Origin: Parelaphostrongylus tenuis
Taxonomy: Eukaryota; Nematoda; Chromadorea; Rhabditida; Metastrongylidae
NCBI GenBank assembly: GCA_019055375.1
Contig: JAHQIW010000269.1
Location: 1-64,000, forward strand
Direction of reading: 5' to 3'
DNA: 64,000 nt
A program made the position numbers and the translations under genes. The notes beneath the pieces are model-generated. The model was not told the DNA's origin, ran no database searches, and saw nothing but the letters and a program-made list of their open reading frames with translations. Below are positions 38,179-48,889 of this stretch, in pieces (positions within the stretch are counted from its first letter, which is position 1; every line of letters starts with the position of its first letter).

Positions 38179-38940
38179 TCAGGAGGAACGAATGAAAAAC
38201 CAATCTCATTCGCTGTAGAGGAGCTTTTCACAGGAGTGTTAGTAACTATTCGAAAAGCTGAGACTTGAGGTTACAGCTCCACGTCGCCGGTTTTTCAAAT
38301 CACCTCGATATGATGCTGTCTGCAGAATTTAAATAAAATCTTTATTCGGAGTTTCTTCCAAAGCGGAGGAAAAATTCTCAATTGAATAGCAATATAACAA
38401 TCGTCGCGCCTCGCCCAGCTCCTGCCACGCCTCTGCCACGATCGTCGTCTTGTCGAATAGCCAATAAAGAACTTATCGAAAATGTGAAACTTGATTTTGT
38501 TTTTCCCTGCTGAGCCGTATTTACAGAAAGTAAGCACATGGCAAGAATCAGAAAACATTACGCTGTCAGATGATTAGATGATTAATCAGAGGTTTGAAGC
38601 ACATTTCAAAAGTCCAAGGGAGATCAAAAGATCAAAAGAGCTTTTTGTAAAGCAAACAAATTTCTGAGTTCTTTGAAGCTCGTGCTATAGTCTGAATACT
38701 AGCACTCTAGGGAAGGAGTTTTGTCTAGCGAAATATAGTTGTGACAAGAGAAAAGACACGTGGTTTTATGGAACTTTATTTCATTCCAAATGTTACAGTG
38801 TTCATAAAAAGTATTTTGAAAAGCTGGACGAAGTGGGGCTGTAGCCTCAAGGCTCAGCTTTCAAATGATACTAACACTCCTGTGAAAATTCCTCTCCAGC
38901 GAATGTGATCGGTTTTTTACTTGTTCCCTCCTAATCAGAA
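38179..38940. repeat. MITE of the same family with about 110-bp inverted ends
   Basis: Left arm AACCAATCTCATTCGCTGTA, then CACAGGAGTGTTAGTAACTA. The right arm at 38830-38940 reads the same backwards, with CTAACACTCCTGTGAAAATT then CCAGCGAATGTGATCGG. The interior has no convincing gene. Confidence 0.65.
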
Positions 38941-39332
38941 AGAACCGAAATCAAAACAATTTGTCTCATTCCTGAGGACTTTTGAAGCGCAGAACAAATT
39001 TGATTGGTCCTCATTTATGGATAATTTCGTTGCTCCAAAAAACTTCTTCACCTTTGGTTCTTCGAAATGGACGTGCTATAATTTGCCAAGATTCGATATA
39101 TGACCACGAGAAAACGGAGATACGAGAAAAGTTGAAGGCTGATGTATGTGCAATGAATCGATCAGTCACTGTACATTTCTGAGGAAGCCCGTCTTCGCAT
39201 TACATTATGAAAGATCTCAATTTACCTTCCTCTCAGCCGCGCCTTAATAGCATCGAGGACTGTTTTCTTTTTTTGTTGTTATCAGCAGTCACCGTTACCT
39301 TGAAACAAGGATGAGAGAAAGGAAAGGTTGCG

Positions 39333-39420
39333 GTGGTGTAGTGCTAGCGCACTGCACCAGATGGGTATAGTCGCGATTTAAGCCCATTATTCATACATCA
39401 CTAAAACCTGCTCAGGTATC
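39333..39420 (+). repeat. tRNA-like SINE fragment
   Basis: GGTGGTGTAGTGCTAGCGCA resembles an A-box and GCGATTTAAGCCC a worn B-box. No 3' acceptor pairing, so not a tRNA gene. Confidence 0.35.
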
Positions 39421-39923
39421 AGTATTCTCCCAGTTATATTTCACTGCGTACCCTGGTGTTAAAATCACTCAACCAGTGGAAACTTTGTGAGTCAAGCAAC
39501 ATTGTGGTGATATGGATTTTTCGTTGTGTGACTACATTTCATTCTTTACGGCTGCGATTTCCGGTGCGTTGCGTTCTCGAAATTTCACAGATAAACTATA
39601 AAGGGATCGGCTAATTTCTCGCTTTGCTTGTTGACTATTCATTTTACCTCTTTGAATCTAAGAAGATCTTGTAGACTCAGCCAAAAAACAATTCATATAT
39701 TTTCTGCGTCAGATCATTCACAAAGTAACAACGGATAGAGCACTTATACCATGGGTGACGGAGCCTAGGCAGCACTTCAACTTTTCCAAGTGATTGAGAG
39801 GATATCAGCTCGTTTAATTCGAAGAAAATCTCTCGAAAACACGTTTCATGACAGACTCTGATATTTTGAAGTGTGGAAGAGATATTTTTATTATTTGAGC
39901 CAACTTGCCATGTGGTCTGGTAA

Positions 39924-39986
39924 GGGCTCTTGTACAGCCTATACAAGTGTTTCGTCCTTACAGACTCGTCAGTCGCGGCAGAACCC
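39924..39986 (-). ncRNA. Hammerhead ribozyme motif, type I, core intact (copy B)
   Basis: On the minus strand: CUGACGA (39972-39966), stem II GUC/GAC with loop UGUAAG, GAAA (39953-39950), stem III CACUUG, then UA with predicted cleavage between 39942 and 39941. The outer stem GGGUUCU/AGAGCCC pairs fully; inner stem I is weakened by mismatches. This is the left arm of a large inverted repeat whose right arm is copy C. Confidence 0.7.
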
Positions 39987-40202
39987 GTCGTCTTTCGATA
40001 TTTTTATAGTCAGTTCTCTCGGGAGCTCTGCTCCCTTACAGAGTGTCATCGAAGACGAACGCTTTACATTCTATATCAAGAGAAATTTTCACCTTCTCTT
40101 CGTCTTCGATAGCTCTCTGTAAGAGAGAGTTCGTCTTCGATGACTCTCTGTGAGGGAGCGGAGTTCCCGAGAGAACTGACTATAAAAATATTGAAAGTCG
40201 AC

Positions 40203-40265
40203 GGGTTCTGCCCGACTAACAAGTCTGTAAGGACGGAACACGTGTATCGGGCTGTACGAGAGCCC
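40203..40265 (+). ncRNA. Hammerhead ribozyme motif, decayed (copy C)
   Basis: Stem I GCCCGA/UCGGGC, stem II GUC/GAC and stem III CACGUG are perfect, but the core reads CUAACAA instead of CUGANGA, and GGAA instead of GAAA: G5 to A, G8 to A, A13 to G. Predicted inactive. Confidence 0.7.
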
Positions 40266-40369
40266 TTACCAGACCACATGACAAGTTGGCTCAAATAATA
40301 ATGAAAGGGATCTAATGAAATTTGAGCGTGCTCTCAATTAAGCACTCAAAGTAAAGGTATAATGTGGAA

Positions 40370-42000
40370 GAGATAATTGCTGAAATAAAAAAACTCCTTC
40401 TGAATACATCTGTTGACAGGAACTGTGTGATGAAAGTCACTTAAACAGAAGTTCCAGTGGACATGCAAATTTTTCAAGTGGCGAGGTGGCAAATTTGGCT
40501 TTCGTCCCTTATTTTGATGTGCGACATAAAATCGTGAATTTCCCCAATTTCTGTATATGTAAGCCAATCGAGATTTGTTTTTGTACATTCTCTGTAATGA
40601 AGTATCTTGTATAACGGTTAGAAAATTTCCCGTGACTTATCTCATTTCTGCAAGAAATTCTGGAAGGTCATTTAAAAGTCTGGATCGAAGGTTTTTTGCT
40701 TGACAAGTGATTAATCATACTCAATAAGTACCCTAGATTCAGAATTGACTAGAAAATTTCTCCTCAGAACAACAATTTAGAGCGAATATTTCTGTCTTAC
40801 AAAAGGAAACTGTTGCATTCGATGCAGCTCCGACGTTTTCGCCAGTAAATAACAGTAGCGTCCGTTCTCCACCTTAAAATTTGCCTGTTTAATGCATTTG
40901 ATTACATTTTGAATATCGAAGAGTCCTTTCCTGACAACCGTGCCTCTAGCAATTATGAAAATGTTTCAGAAAATCATCCTTTTGCTGTGGGAGTCTCACT
41001 TCAGTTCTGAACGACAAAGTATTTAGTGTAGAATGCTTCACTTTCTTCCAAAGTGTTTGTGAGAATTCTCCGATTAAGAATTTTGTGCTATCTTGTCTGC
41101 GTATATAACAGTGATGAGTTATATACAAAGAATTCAACATCGGGATCCGTGTCAAAAAGCGGAAAAAGAGTTGAAAATTTGTTTATTTTCGAAGGTTTTC
41201 TCCGTTTTGCTAGAAAATACGGATTGCTAGGACGTATGGGCGTTCTGTTTACTAAGAATACCTATTGGAACTTTCTTTCCACTGTCCTGTTTTTTATGAT
41301 AATTAAGTGCTCCATCATCTAATTTTTACCATACAGTTGTCAAGAGAACCTCTATGAAGTTTAAAAACTTGTTAAAAACTCCAGAAGCTGGGCGCAGTTT
41401 TCTCTTTGTTGGTACTTCTCAATGAGAAGGCCTACTTTTGGTAAATCTTTCAACGTTTACTCCGATAAATACTGACTTCCGCACAACTTTCTTCTAGAAA
41501 CCAGACATTTTAGGATATGTATCTCTTGAGCACTCTAGTTCTATTATAGTATCGTCTAAAGAAGTGTGAAAAATGAACTGGAATGCATAACATTCAGATA
41601 CGTAGCCCACGTGTCGATTTGCAAGTTGTTTAGCATGACTGGGAGTCCTTTCTACTAGTAATAAGTTTGTAGAAGCTCCTCAAATAGTGTCTTCTTTTCC
41701 GTAGCAATAAAGTTTTTTCAGAGATCTCACTGTATAACTGCCAGTTAAGTGCTCTGGAAACTCTGAATATGGGACTGATGCCACCGATAGTAAAACGCTT
41801 TGATCTTTCCGATAGTCAACATCTTTTCATGAAACAAACTCCCTATAGAAATCAACATTTTTCAAGCTATCAAATGATCATAAAAACCTAGGTAAACTAG
41901 GAAAAAATTCCTCGGCAGCAGTTGGAAATGGGTTCCTTTTTGCAAGACTATGTTTTTCTCAAGAAAGAAAAATATCGTTTTGTACAAGTGATCGTTCTTT
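40370..42000. other. No supported feature
   Basis: I see no gene or clear repeat. The frame at 41053-41322 is hydrophobic but lacks splice sites and family signals. Confidence 0.4.
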
Positions 42001-42004
42001 CTAT

Positions 42005-42260
42005 CAAAAATATCATCTGCCATATCGTTGATCGTCGAGTGACTCGAGTGAGCGCCAGCAACACTTCCATGTTTTCCTATCGCGTGCAAGAGTAGTCCAG
42101 TAGGTCTCCTTCGCTCTAGGAATTCGCTGAGCATCATATTTTTCTTCTATATCTTTCGTGAAGAAATCGGACCAACGGGTCGCTCGCCTTCCTGCAGAGC
42201 GCTTGGTATCCCGAGGAATCCAGTCGGTAACGGCTCTCTTTCATCGGTTGTCATTAAAGC
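42005..42260 (-). mobile_element. RTE-type LINE, 3' end of the reverse-transcriptase ORF
   Basis: Minus strand: AVTDWIPRDTKRSAGRRATR, WSDFFTKDIEEKYDAQRIPR, then W.TLARDR.TWK, the conserved C-terminal end of nematode RTE ORF proteins. Related pieces are at 43360-43530, 56430-56670 and 57219-57445. Confidence 0.8.
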
Positions 42261-42911
42261 ACATCACGTGTTCGGCTCACCTTACTTACTGAAAGTACCT
42301 GTATAAAAGTTCCCTAATGTAATATTCTATCTCTCCGTAGTTATTGAGTGTCTCTAGCATACAAACTTTACCTATAAGGGCCTATAATCCTAATGCGATG
42401 TCCGAGTGATCTGGAAACCACTTTGAATTCAAAACGTAATGATCCTTTCGCTCTTATACCGCTCTGAAAAATTTGCCAAAAGTCAAGCGAAAAGCCGTCT
42501 GCTAATCCAATTTGAGCAAACAAATCAAATCGAGTGCGAGACATAATTTGCTACAATACAATTAGGGTTTTTTCAAAAACGTAAGCAGCCAGGTTCCAAA
42601 TTTCGATTGATTAGTAAAACGTCGAGGAAAAGTTGCTGTCAACAATAGCGGGACAGCAGGGATACACGTCATTCCAAATGGCTTAGACAGAATAAAGACC
42701 ATTGCAATCAACATATCCACCAACAGAAGTTTGCACACTCGTAGCATTAGAATCGATGCCTAGGGATTTGATAAACGTTCGAAATTATTTTTTCCGTGTT
42801 GCATGCATGTTTTTGCTTGTGTTTGCAAACACCATGTTGTAAAAGCGTGTTGAAGAACTGGTGGTCGGTGGAGGCGAGGTCCGGCGACTACAGACGATGA
42901 AGTAACTTCGT

Positions 42912-43060
42912 AGCCCTCCAACTACTACTTCTTCAAGCGTCTCGACATCTTATTGCACAGAAAACGCTCATCAAACATACATTACGTAGAAAGCCTTTCC
43001 AAGAGTCCGTCGTATCTCAAAGCATCAATTTAAATGCAACAAAATCAATAAACTCACTTC
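42912..43060 (+). mobile_element. Mariner transposase C-terminal fragment with PSNYYFF motif
   Basis: PSNYYFFKRLDILLHRKRSS then HYVESLSKS follows the expected (D)LAPSDYHLF-type block after the last catalytic Asp. The upstream part is lost. Confidence 0.6.
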
Positions 43061-43359
43061 TCATTGGCTAATATGTGTTGGTTGTAATGGCTCCTATTTT
43101 CACTGATAAAGATTTGTCTACTTCCAGTTATATTAATGTAAAATTTGTTGTCTAGAACCGAGTTACTTTTCCACTGACCTTATGTCAGCCAGGCTGAACC
43201 AACGTTGATCGATTTCGAGAACATTTCTGAAAGGATAGGTTTCCGATCATGTTTCACAAGAACGATGTTTATAAAAAAAGCATTGTTTTTTGATGCCTGC
43301 TCACCTTAAACAAAATCAATATCGCCAAAAGGTTTAATACGAGTGTTCGCTCGCAAAGT

Positions 43360-43530
43360 CAGTATGATGAACAACCAAGATCTAGAGCTGAGCAAGAGTA
43401 AGCGAGCCACTTGGAGAGCGTTTGAGAACATTAACGATGTAGAAAAAGTACAAGGAACATCCATCTCCACACCCAACTTTCGACCAGAGATTACCGTTGC
43501 CTCTACAAATATTTCAAAAAACTAGTCGCT
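43360..43530 (+). mobile_element. RTE-type LINE fragment
   Basis: ELSKSKRATWRAFENINDVE corresponds to the R-R-A-A-W-x-A-F/Y-x-x-I segment of RTE ORFs. A shifted frame then resembles the following HLFDSTVLPAL block. Confidence 0.6.
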
Positions 43531-43534
43531 ACGT

Positions 43535-44470
43535 ACGCAGGATGTTAGATCATTTAGAGTTATGAAACGTGGAAGCGAAAAGTCGATGCAAAGAGTGTTC
43601 CGTTCCTCTCAAATAGGAGAAGGGATCCGAAAATGTGACTGTGGCAACGATCGGAAACTAAGTGCGTCGTTCTGCGTCCCGAAATGTCAGCGAACCTCAG
43701 GTTGGTACACATAATACGTTCTGATGACAGCGGATGACGATGGACGTAAGCCGGGAGAATCCTTTGACGTCGGACACACAATAAGAACTCCACCTGACAA
43801 GCTATCCCTTCAGAGGAGGACTTAGTGAGGCTGTTTGACGTATTAGGGGAATAGGGATAGCTTCGCTCTGGTCACTCAACAATCAGCAAGGCAAGAGATT
43901 ATGCGGTTGATGGCATTCCATACAAAAAAACGTCTTCAAGTTCGCGGATTTATAACAAAATCGTCTTGAAAGTGCAGGGAGAATACTGTAGCGAAATTTT
44001 GTTAGGCAATTCAACCAAAACGACGCGGACTCTCCAAACATGAAGAGGCTGTAAACGCAATAGCTTATTCAGCTTTAATCAAGACTTATTAAACTCATAA
44101 ACAGGGTTTATGATAATACAGCGTCGACGGTGCTTTCAATTTATCATTTGCGAAATAATGAAACAAAATTCACTACATTCCAAATCGGAGACTTATCGCC
44201 AGCACATTGGAAATAAGTAGAATTTTCTGCTTCGAGCACTATGTCGTTTACTATTGGAATGAGACTTCCACAGAGAAAAGATTTTTCAAAGCATTTCGCA
44301 CTATGCTTGTGAAGTGGCACTTCAATAAGCATGGGATAATCCCATGCATATCATGGAAATATTACACTTTCTCATGTGGATTTTCCCATTATGGGGCCTA
44401 GATATTGTTCGTCTTTATTCTCACTTTGTAACAAGCCTTCGCCCTGTCTAACGACATAATCGCAGTTCGT
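43535..44470. other. No supported feature
   Basis: No gene seen. A segment near 43720-43770 resembles low-copy repeat DNA at 56750, without a clear identity. Confidence 0.35.
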
Positions 44471-44472
44471 GA

Positions 44473-44790
44473 TTAATTGTGTCATCAATGGAGAATGGTC
44501 TTTCACAGCGAGCCACAGTCGATGAAATCAACGAAGCTGAAAGGGAAGACACAACAAGCAAATTTGCTATTGAACGATCGTTTCAACACCCTATTTCCGG
44601 TGATTGTGACCTTAAAGATAAGCCTCGCTCAGGACGTTCAATAAAGTTGGAGTCCTTCGATGGAGCTGAAGATACATGTGAAGACTTCTTTGACTCGATG
44701 TCGAAAGAATTGTTCACCGACCAACTTTGAAACTTGGCGGACCGATGGCAGAAAGTCGTAGAAAGCGATGGCCTTTATTTTGGAGGATAG
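44473..44790 (+). mobile_element. Internally deleted mariner, N-terminus joined to C-terminus
   Basis: GDCDLKDKPRSGRS is the mariner linker after the second helix-turn-helix. Within about 100 bases the same frame reads DFFDSMSKELFTDQL, a stop, NLADRWQKVVESDGLYFGG, the mariner C-terminus. All catalytic residues are missing. The C-terminal stop is at 44788-44790. Confidence 0.8.
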
Positions 44791-44799
44791 TTATTATTG

Positions 44800-46600
44800 C
44801 TTTTGTTTGGAATTCATGCATAAATTTCCAGTTTCTGCAACTACTCCAGAACTTTCTTTCGAACATGATAATTTGTTGGAGATGTAGGGTCATTAAAGTG
44901 CTCTTAAAAATTCGAAATCTTGGCCAACGTACGCTCCGCAACAATTCAGCGAACACGAGAGCGAGTAACATTGTCCAATTGGGAAAATGTCGGAGTTTCA
45001 TCAAATTTTGTTGCTTTTTTCTCTATAACACAGCAATATCTGCCTTGAAACGTTATTGTGGATAGACGTCTTCAGGTCTCCAAACCTCGAGAACTGATTG
45101 AGTCAAATTGATAACTTAGTGTAGTGAAGAAATTCCGAACTTTCCAGACGATTTTTCAGAAACATTACAGAAATGGAGAAGCCACCAAAGCGGTTGTAAT
45201 CACTACACAAAGAAATGAGATTCCGCTATGTGAAATGTGCAATAACAAATTTTGTTCTTCGTTTCGAGTTTTTTCTTAAGACCACAGCTCAAATTTCAGC
45301 ATGCCTGATAATCATTTTTTTGAGCCACGCATATCAGACCACAGCTCTTAAGAAGACTCTCGAAATGGGAGACATTATATATTGAATATACTAGCCAAGA
45401 GCAATCGAGTGCACAACACTCGGTGTTCCCGAGAATTTCACTGGACATAGAGTGTAAAACATTCGTCGTCACTAACTCTTAGTGTGGGGACTGGAGCACC
45501 CGCAGAGATTAGCAAAAGACGAGAAAGGGTACGTGCCCGACGGACGAGATCGCAAGATCGAAACACTTGTATCGGGCTCTATAAGTCGGCCCTCATTGAC
45601 AGACCACTGACATGCGTGGCTCAAAAAATAATTATCAGGCATAATGAAATTTTGTTGTGCCTGCACATCATGCGGAAATTGCGGAAAGACGGCGTTCTGT
45701 AAACATCCACCTTGAAACGTTTGGAAAGATGAACAGGATAGCGTCTGCTTATCATCACATCAAACACATTCTTAAACATCGCCCATTGTGCTTTCCTGTT
45801 TCAATACATTGGCGATTTCATCGATGGGAAATATTTTTCCATCTCACGGCAACATTTGATGTCTTCATGCAGCTGTTTATTCGAGGACCCAATACTGATA
45901 CGATTTTCCGTTAACGTCCTCATATTGGTGGATTTTTGCTAACATATTACACGCCTAATTCTCCCCATACTAATGAAATTCTATAGATCGATTCAATTTG
46001 GCTATCAGTTTCCACTCCGTTGGAACGATAATTCATGAGCGTGCTAAATGTAAAAGGCTAAGAAGAACATCAAAGTTTCACGAACTCAGTTTTGTAGAGA
46101 TCTGTCATCGAAAAATTTAGCAATGAGAACTGCGCTTCGTTTCTATCAATCGATATCATCTTTGGAAGACTTTTCTCAGAATTACAGTTGTGATTCAGGC
46201 GCTTTGTCGATTGTTACAGAATCAGAAATAAGGCGGGAGCCGAATATAAGCCGAACAACTAGAGAAATTAGAACATTCATTGGAATTTTTCCTCAACTTC
46301 TTGCTCCCATGCAATCCATTTTCATTAAAGATTTGACAGAGATTTTTAATCTCGACCACTGGTCTTTTGAGCATCGCATTAGCACAATGTGTCACGAAAT
46401 ACGCCTTCAAAGATTATGTTCTGAATTAAGCGAGTTAAAGATCCTTTGAAGCACTTGAAAAAACCAGAACAAATCAAAGACCGGCCAAGGCGACGTCACC
46501 CTCATATAAGTGCCGAGTGCCGAATCTGTTGTTGTTTCGTGGAAGATCTCACACAAGAGATCTAGATAGTAGTCTTAGTTGAGTCTATGATACTTATTCT
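44800..46600. other. Intergenic stretch before the secreted-protein gene
   Basis: Holds hammerhead copy D (45527-45592). A 108-codon frame at 46123-46449 (RFYQSISSLEDFSQNYS at its start) has no splice sites or family match; I leave it uncalled. Confidence 0.4.
45527..45592 (+). ncRNA. Hammerhead-like motif with U4 changed (copy D)
   Basis: Stem I GCCCGA (45535-45540) pairs fully with UCGGGC (45572-45577). Stem II is a perfect GAUC/GAUC closed by the tetraloop GCAA. GAAA (45560-45563), stem III CACUUG and UA follow. The core reads CGGACGA, so the invariant U4 is G. Predicted inactive unless the base is a sequence error. Confidence 0.65.
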
Positions 46601-46608
46601 ATTTTAGG
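46601..46608 (+). promoter_or_regulatory. Possible spliced-leader acceptor of the secreted-protein gene
   Basis: CTATTTTAG ends four bases before the ATG at 46612; no upstream coding exon was found. Confidence 0.35.
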
Positions 46609-46611
46609 AAG

Positions 46612-48886
46612 ATGATTATTCCTACAAACATGGCAGGACTTTCGAGCGCTCCATTAATGATTTTGTTGCTAGTCTCAATCTCAACCGTGTTTGGATGTGG
46701 AGTGCTTCCTGGAGGTCAAAGTAACGAATAGAAATTATTATGGCTATACAAATATTCCCACTGTTGGAAGGTTAAGAGCTCTAATCAGAATGAGCATGCT
46801 TAGCACTCCATTACTGCTTAATTGTTGTCGAAGTCTGCACTACGTTAGGCAGAGTTTTTAATTCTGTATAGAAATATAAAACCAAGAAGTTTTTCTATGC
46901 AGTGATTTATACGATTTAGGTAACACCAGGAGTTTATGAATAAACTATAATGGGTTAACGTTTTGGAGTCTTCGCCATCTTGGAGCCCATGATTAGATTC
47001 GATTGTCCACTGTCGTTCGCCATCGTTGTGGTCTTCGCCTTCGTTGCTGTGCACGTCCAGTTTTCTTCAAAGGAACATCGCTCGAATAAAGAACTTTACT
47101 TAGCGATGTTATCGTATACAAGATAACTGCCGCACAAGTTGCCAGCGTTAGTTATAAATTGATAGTGGTTTAAATGACAACATGCCAGGACTTGACAACG
47201 TGAAATGTTGTCTGAGCCTTTCAAGGTCGATGGCATGCGTTTTCATAGATATTCATCTTCAATCTGCTGTTTAAAAATATCACTTGAGAGCATCGATATA
47301 TTCTGAAAGATTACCGTAATATACATAAGCCAGTGACATGCCAAACTTTGAAAAGGCTGAAGTGGCTCTCCGAATAGATCGATGATCTCAGAAGAGATTT
47401 CTAAAAACACTCTATTGAGAAACATCATTTATGACAACAATTCTATATCAATAAACATTGCCGAGTGAGGTTTTCCATTCAGGCGGTGCTACACCAAGAA
47501 AGAATCGACTTGAACGACATCGGAAACGAATAATTGTGGACGATCGACTCAAATTATTGGCTCTGAAGAAACGAAGACGTCGAAATATCGGCCGAGTAAA
47601 TTTATTTTTCAACCACGTGATAATAGCTAAATTATAGAAGAAAGTGTAATTGAATGGTATTAACAAGAAGAGCCGGTTTTCGAGGTTCTTAATAGTTTAA
47701 TTTACAACCTTCAATACAAAAACTATGAAATTTCGTTGCAGCGAGCACTAGGACCTTTACTGCCAGCGGCCCAGCAACCTACCTATTATCGCGGTTTACA
47801 CAGATAACAAAGTAGTCTCTACCCTATTCCCTGGTGTTGCAAACAGCAAGGATGCTGTTCAGGCACTTGTACAACGTTTTGCAATGCAAACAGTGAGTTT
47901 ACAACTTGAGCATTCCATTCTTTTTCGTGATTTCTGAAAGGACGTATGAGATGAGCTGCAATTTCTTCACAGATCTTCAGTTTCTAAAGCTAACCTAACT
48001 GAAAAGTTTCACATCTTCCGAGCCACTCCTTAAAATAGTGAAGAAGATTCACCTTTTAGGTCGTCGATGTTCTCGAAATCGAAGGTCGGAGAGCACTCTT
48101 GCTTGATTTTGTGATCTCCAACATTCTGGGTCAACTTCGAGTTAATACCACTTACGAACCACTGCAATGTCAGCTCTTTAGGGAACCAGGGGGTGACCGT
48201 AAGTCTCCAGTAGTGGACATTCATATAGGAAATTCCAATCTGAACTATAAGGGGTATTCAAAAAGCAGAGCTGTACTCATTTTTTTGCAAGCAAAGATTT
48301 TTTCTATAAGCTTATTATAAAATATCTCAGAGTTTGAGGAGTACTATCATAGAAACATAACATCAAATCTTTCAAATTGAGAATATCTTTTCGAATGTTA
48401 CACATTCTTTATATTCAGAATGATATAGTATTCAGTGTGTTGATAAGTGAAGCTTTGTAGATTTGAAAATTAAAAGAAAATAGTGTCCAACATTGTTTTG
48501 ATTTTTGCAATTGTTTAGTGCAGAGAAGAAAAAGTGTTTCAAAGACTTATTGTTTTTAGCAATGGATAGGATCGACAGCTGTATTTACGTCGGTAGCACA
48601 GTGACGGGAATTTGCCCAGGAAAGCCTCAAGGGGCTATCAAATGTGCGATGCTTGCAAAGGCTATCGACGGCAAACACTTGTCCCTCTCAGGAACTCTCA
48701 CGGTTAGGACAGTTTTCTTATTTGCACAACTTCGTTTTACAGGAACAATTCTATGTAGACTACGAACATCATCATGGCTAATTGGTCGAGGTCGATGTGG
48801 CAAAATGTTGTGGACAGAGCGCTTCGAATGTTAGATCGGGTCCATTTGGTTCGCATTTGTACACGGTAACGGTCACTGTCAACTGA
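46612..48886 (+). CDS. Secreted nematode-type protein, five exons, two frameshifts
   Basis: Exons 46612-46720, 47742-47892, 48060-48198, 48560-48702 and 48759-48886, about 223 residues. Exon 1 is a signal peptide (core LMILLLVSISTVFG) followed by CGVLPGGQ. Then come STRTFTASGPATY, PIIAVYTDNKVVSTLFPGVA, DAVQALVQRFAMQTVVDVLE, AISNILGQ-like VISNILGQLRVNTTYEPLQC, CIYVGSTVTGICPG, LSLSGTLTTTNIIMANWSRS and MWQNVVDRALRML, ending SGPFGSHLYTVTVTVN. Four to six Cys and the secretion signal fit an extracellular protein. I recall similar uncharacterised secreted proteins in Caenorhabditis but can give no function. Frame slips of one base occur near 47781 and 48834. The exon 5 acceptor at 48758 is weaker than one at 48742, which would break the frame. 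Acceptor ATTTTAG at 46601-46607 just before the start may be a trans-splice site. Confidence 0.75.
46989..47126 (+). CDS. Small ORF with signal-peptide-like start, inside intron 1 of the secreted-protein gene
   Basis: 45 codons: MIRFDCPLSFAIVVVF then AFVAVHVQ, a basic then strongly hydrophobic start, followed by a polar tail FSSKEHRSNKELYLAM. It could be an alternative first exon, a secreted micropeptide or chance. No donor that joins exon 2 cleanly is obvious. Confidence 0.2.
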   Translation: MIRFDCPLSFAIVVVFAFVAVHVQFSSKEHRSNKELYLAMLSYTR

Positions 48887-48889
48887 AAT

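Larger units (their letters stand above)
39890..40303. repeat. Large foldback carrying hammerhead copies B and C
   Basis: Arms 39890-40060 and 40128-40303 read as inverted copies: ATTATTTGAGCCAACTTG, the hammerhead block, a GATATTTTTATAGTCAGTTC block, GGGAGCTCTGCTCCC, and finally TCATCGAAGACGAAC against GTTCGTCTTCGATGA. The spacer contains a further partial repeat of the inner end. Confidence 0.85.

Noticed and set aside
46123..46449. 108-codon frame upstream of the secreted-protein gene
   Set aside because: No splice sites, no family match and no link to neighbouring exons; kept only as a note.
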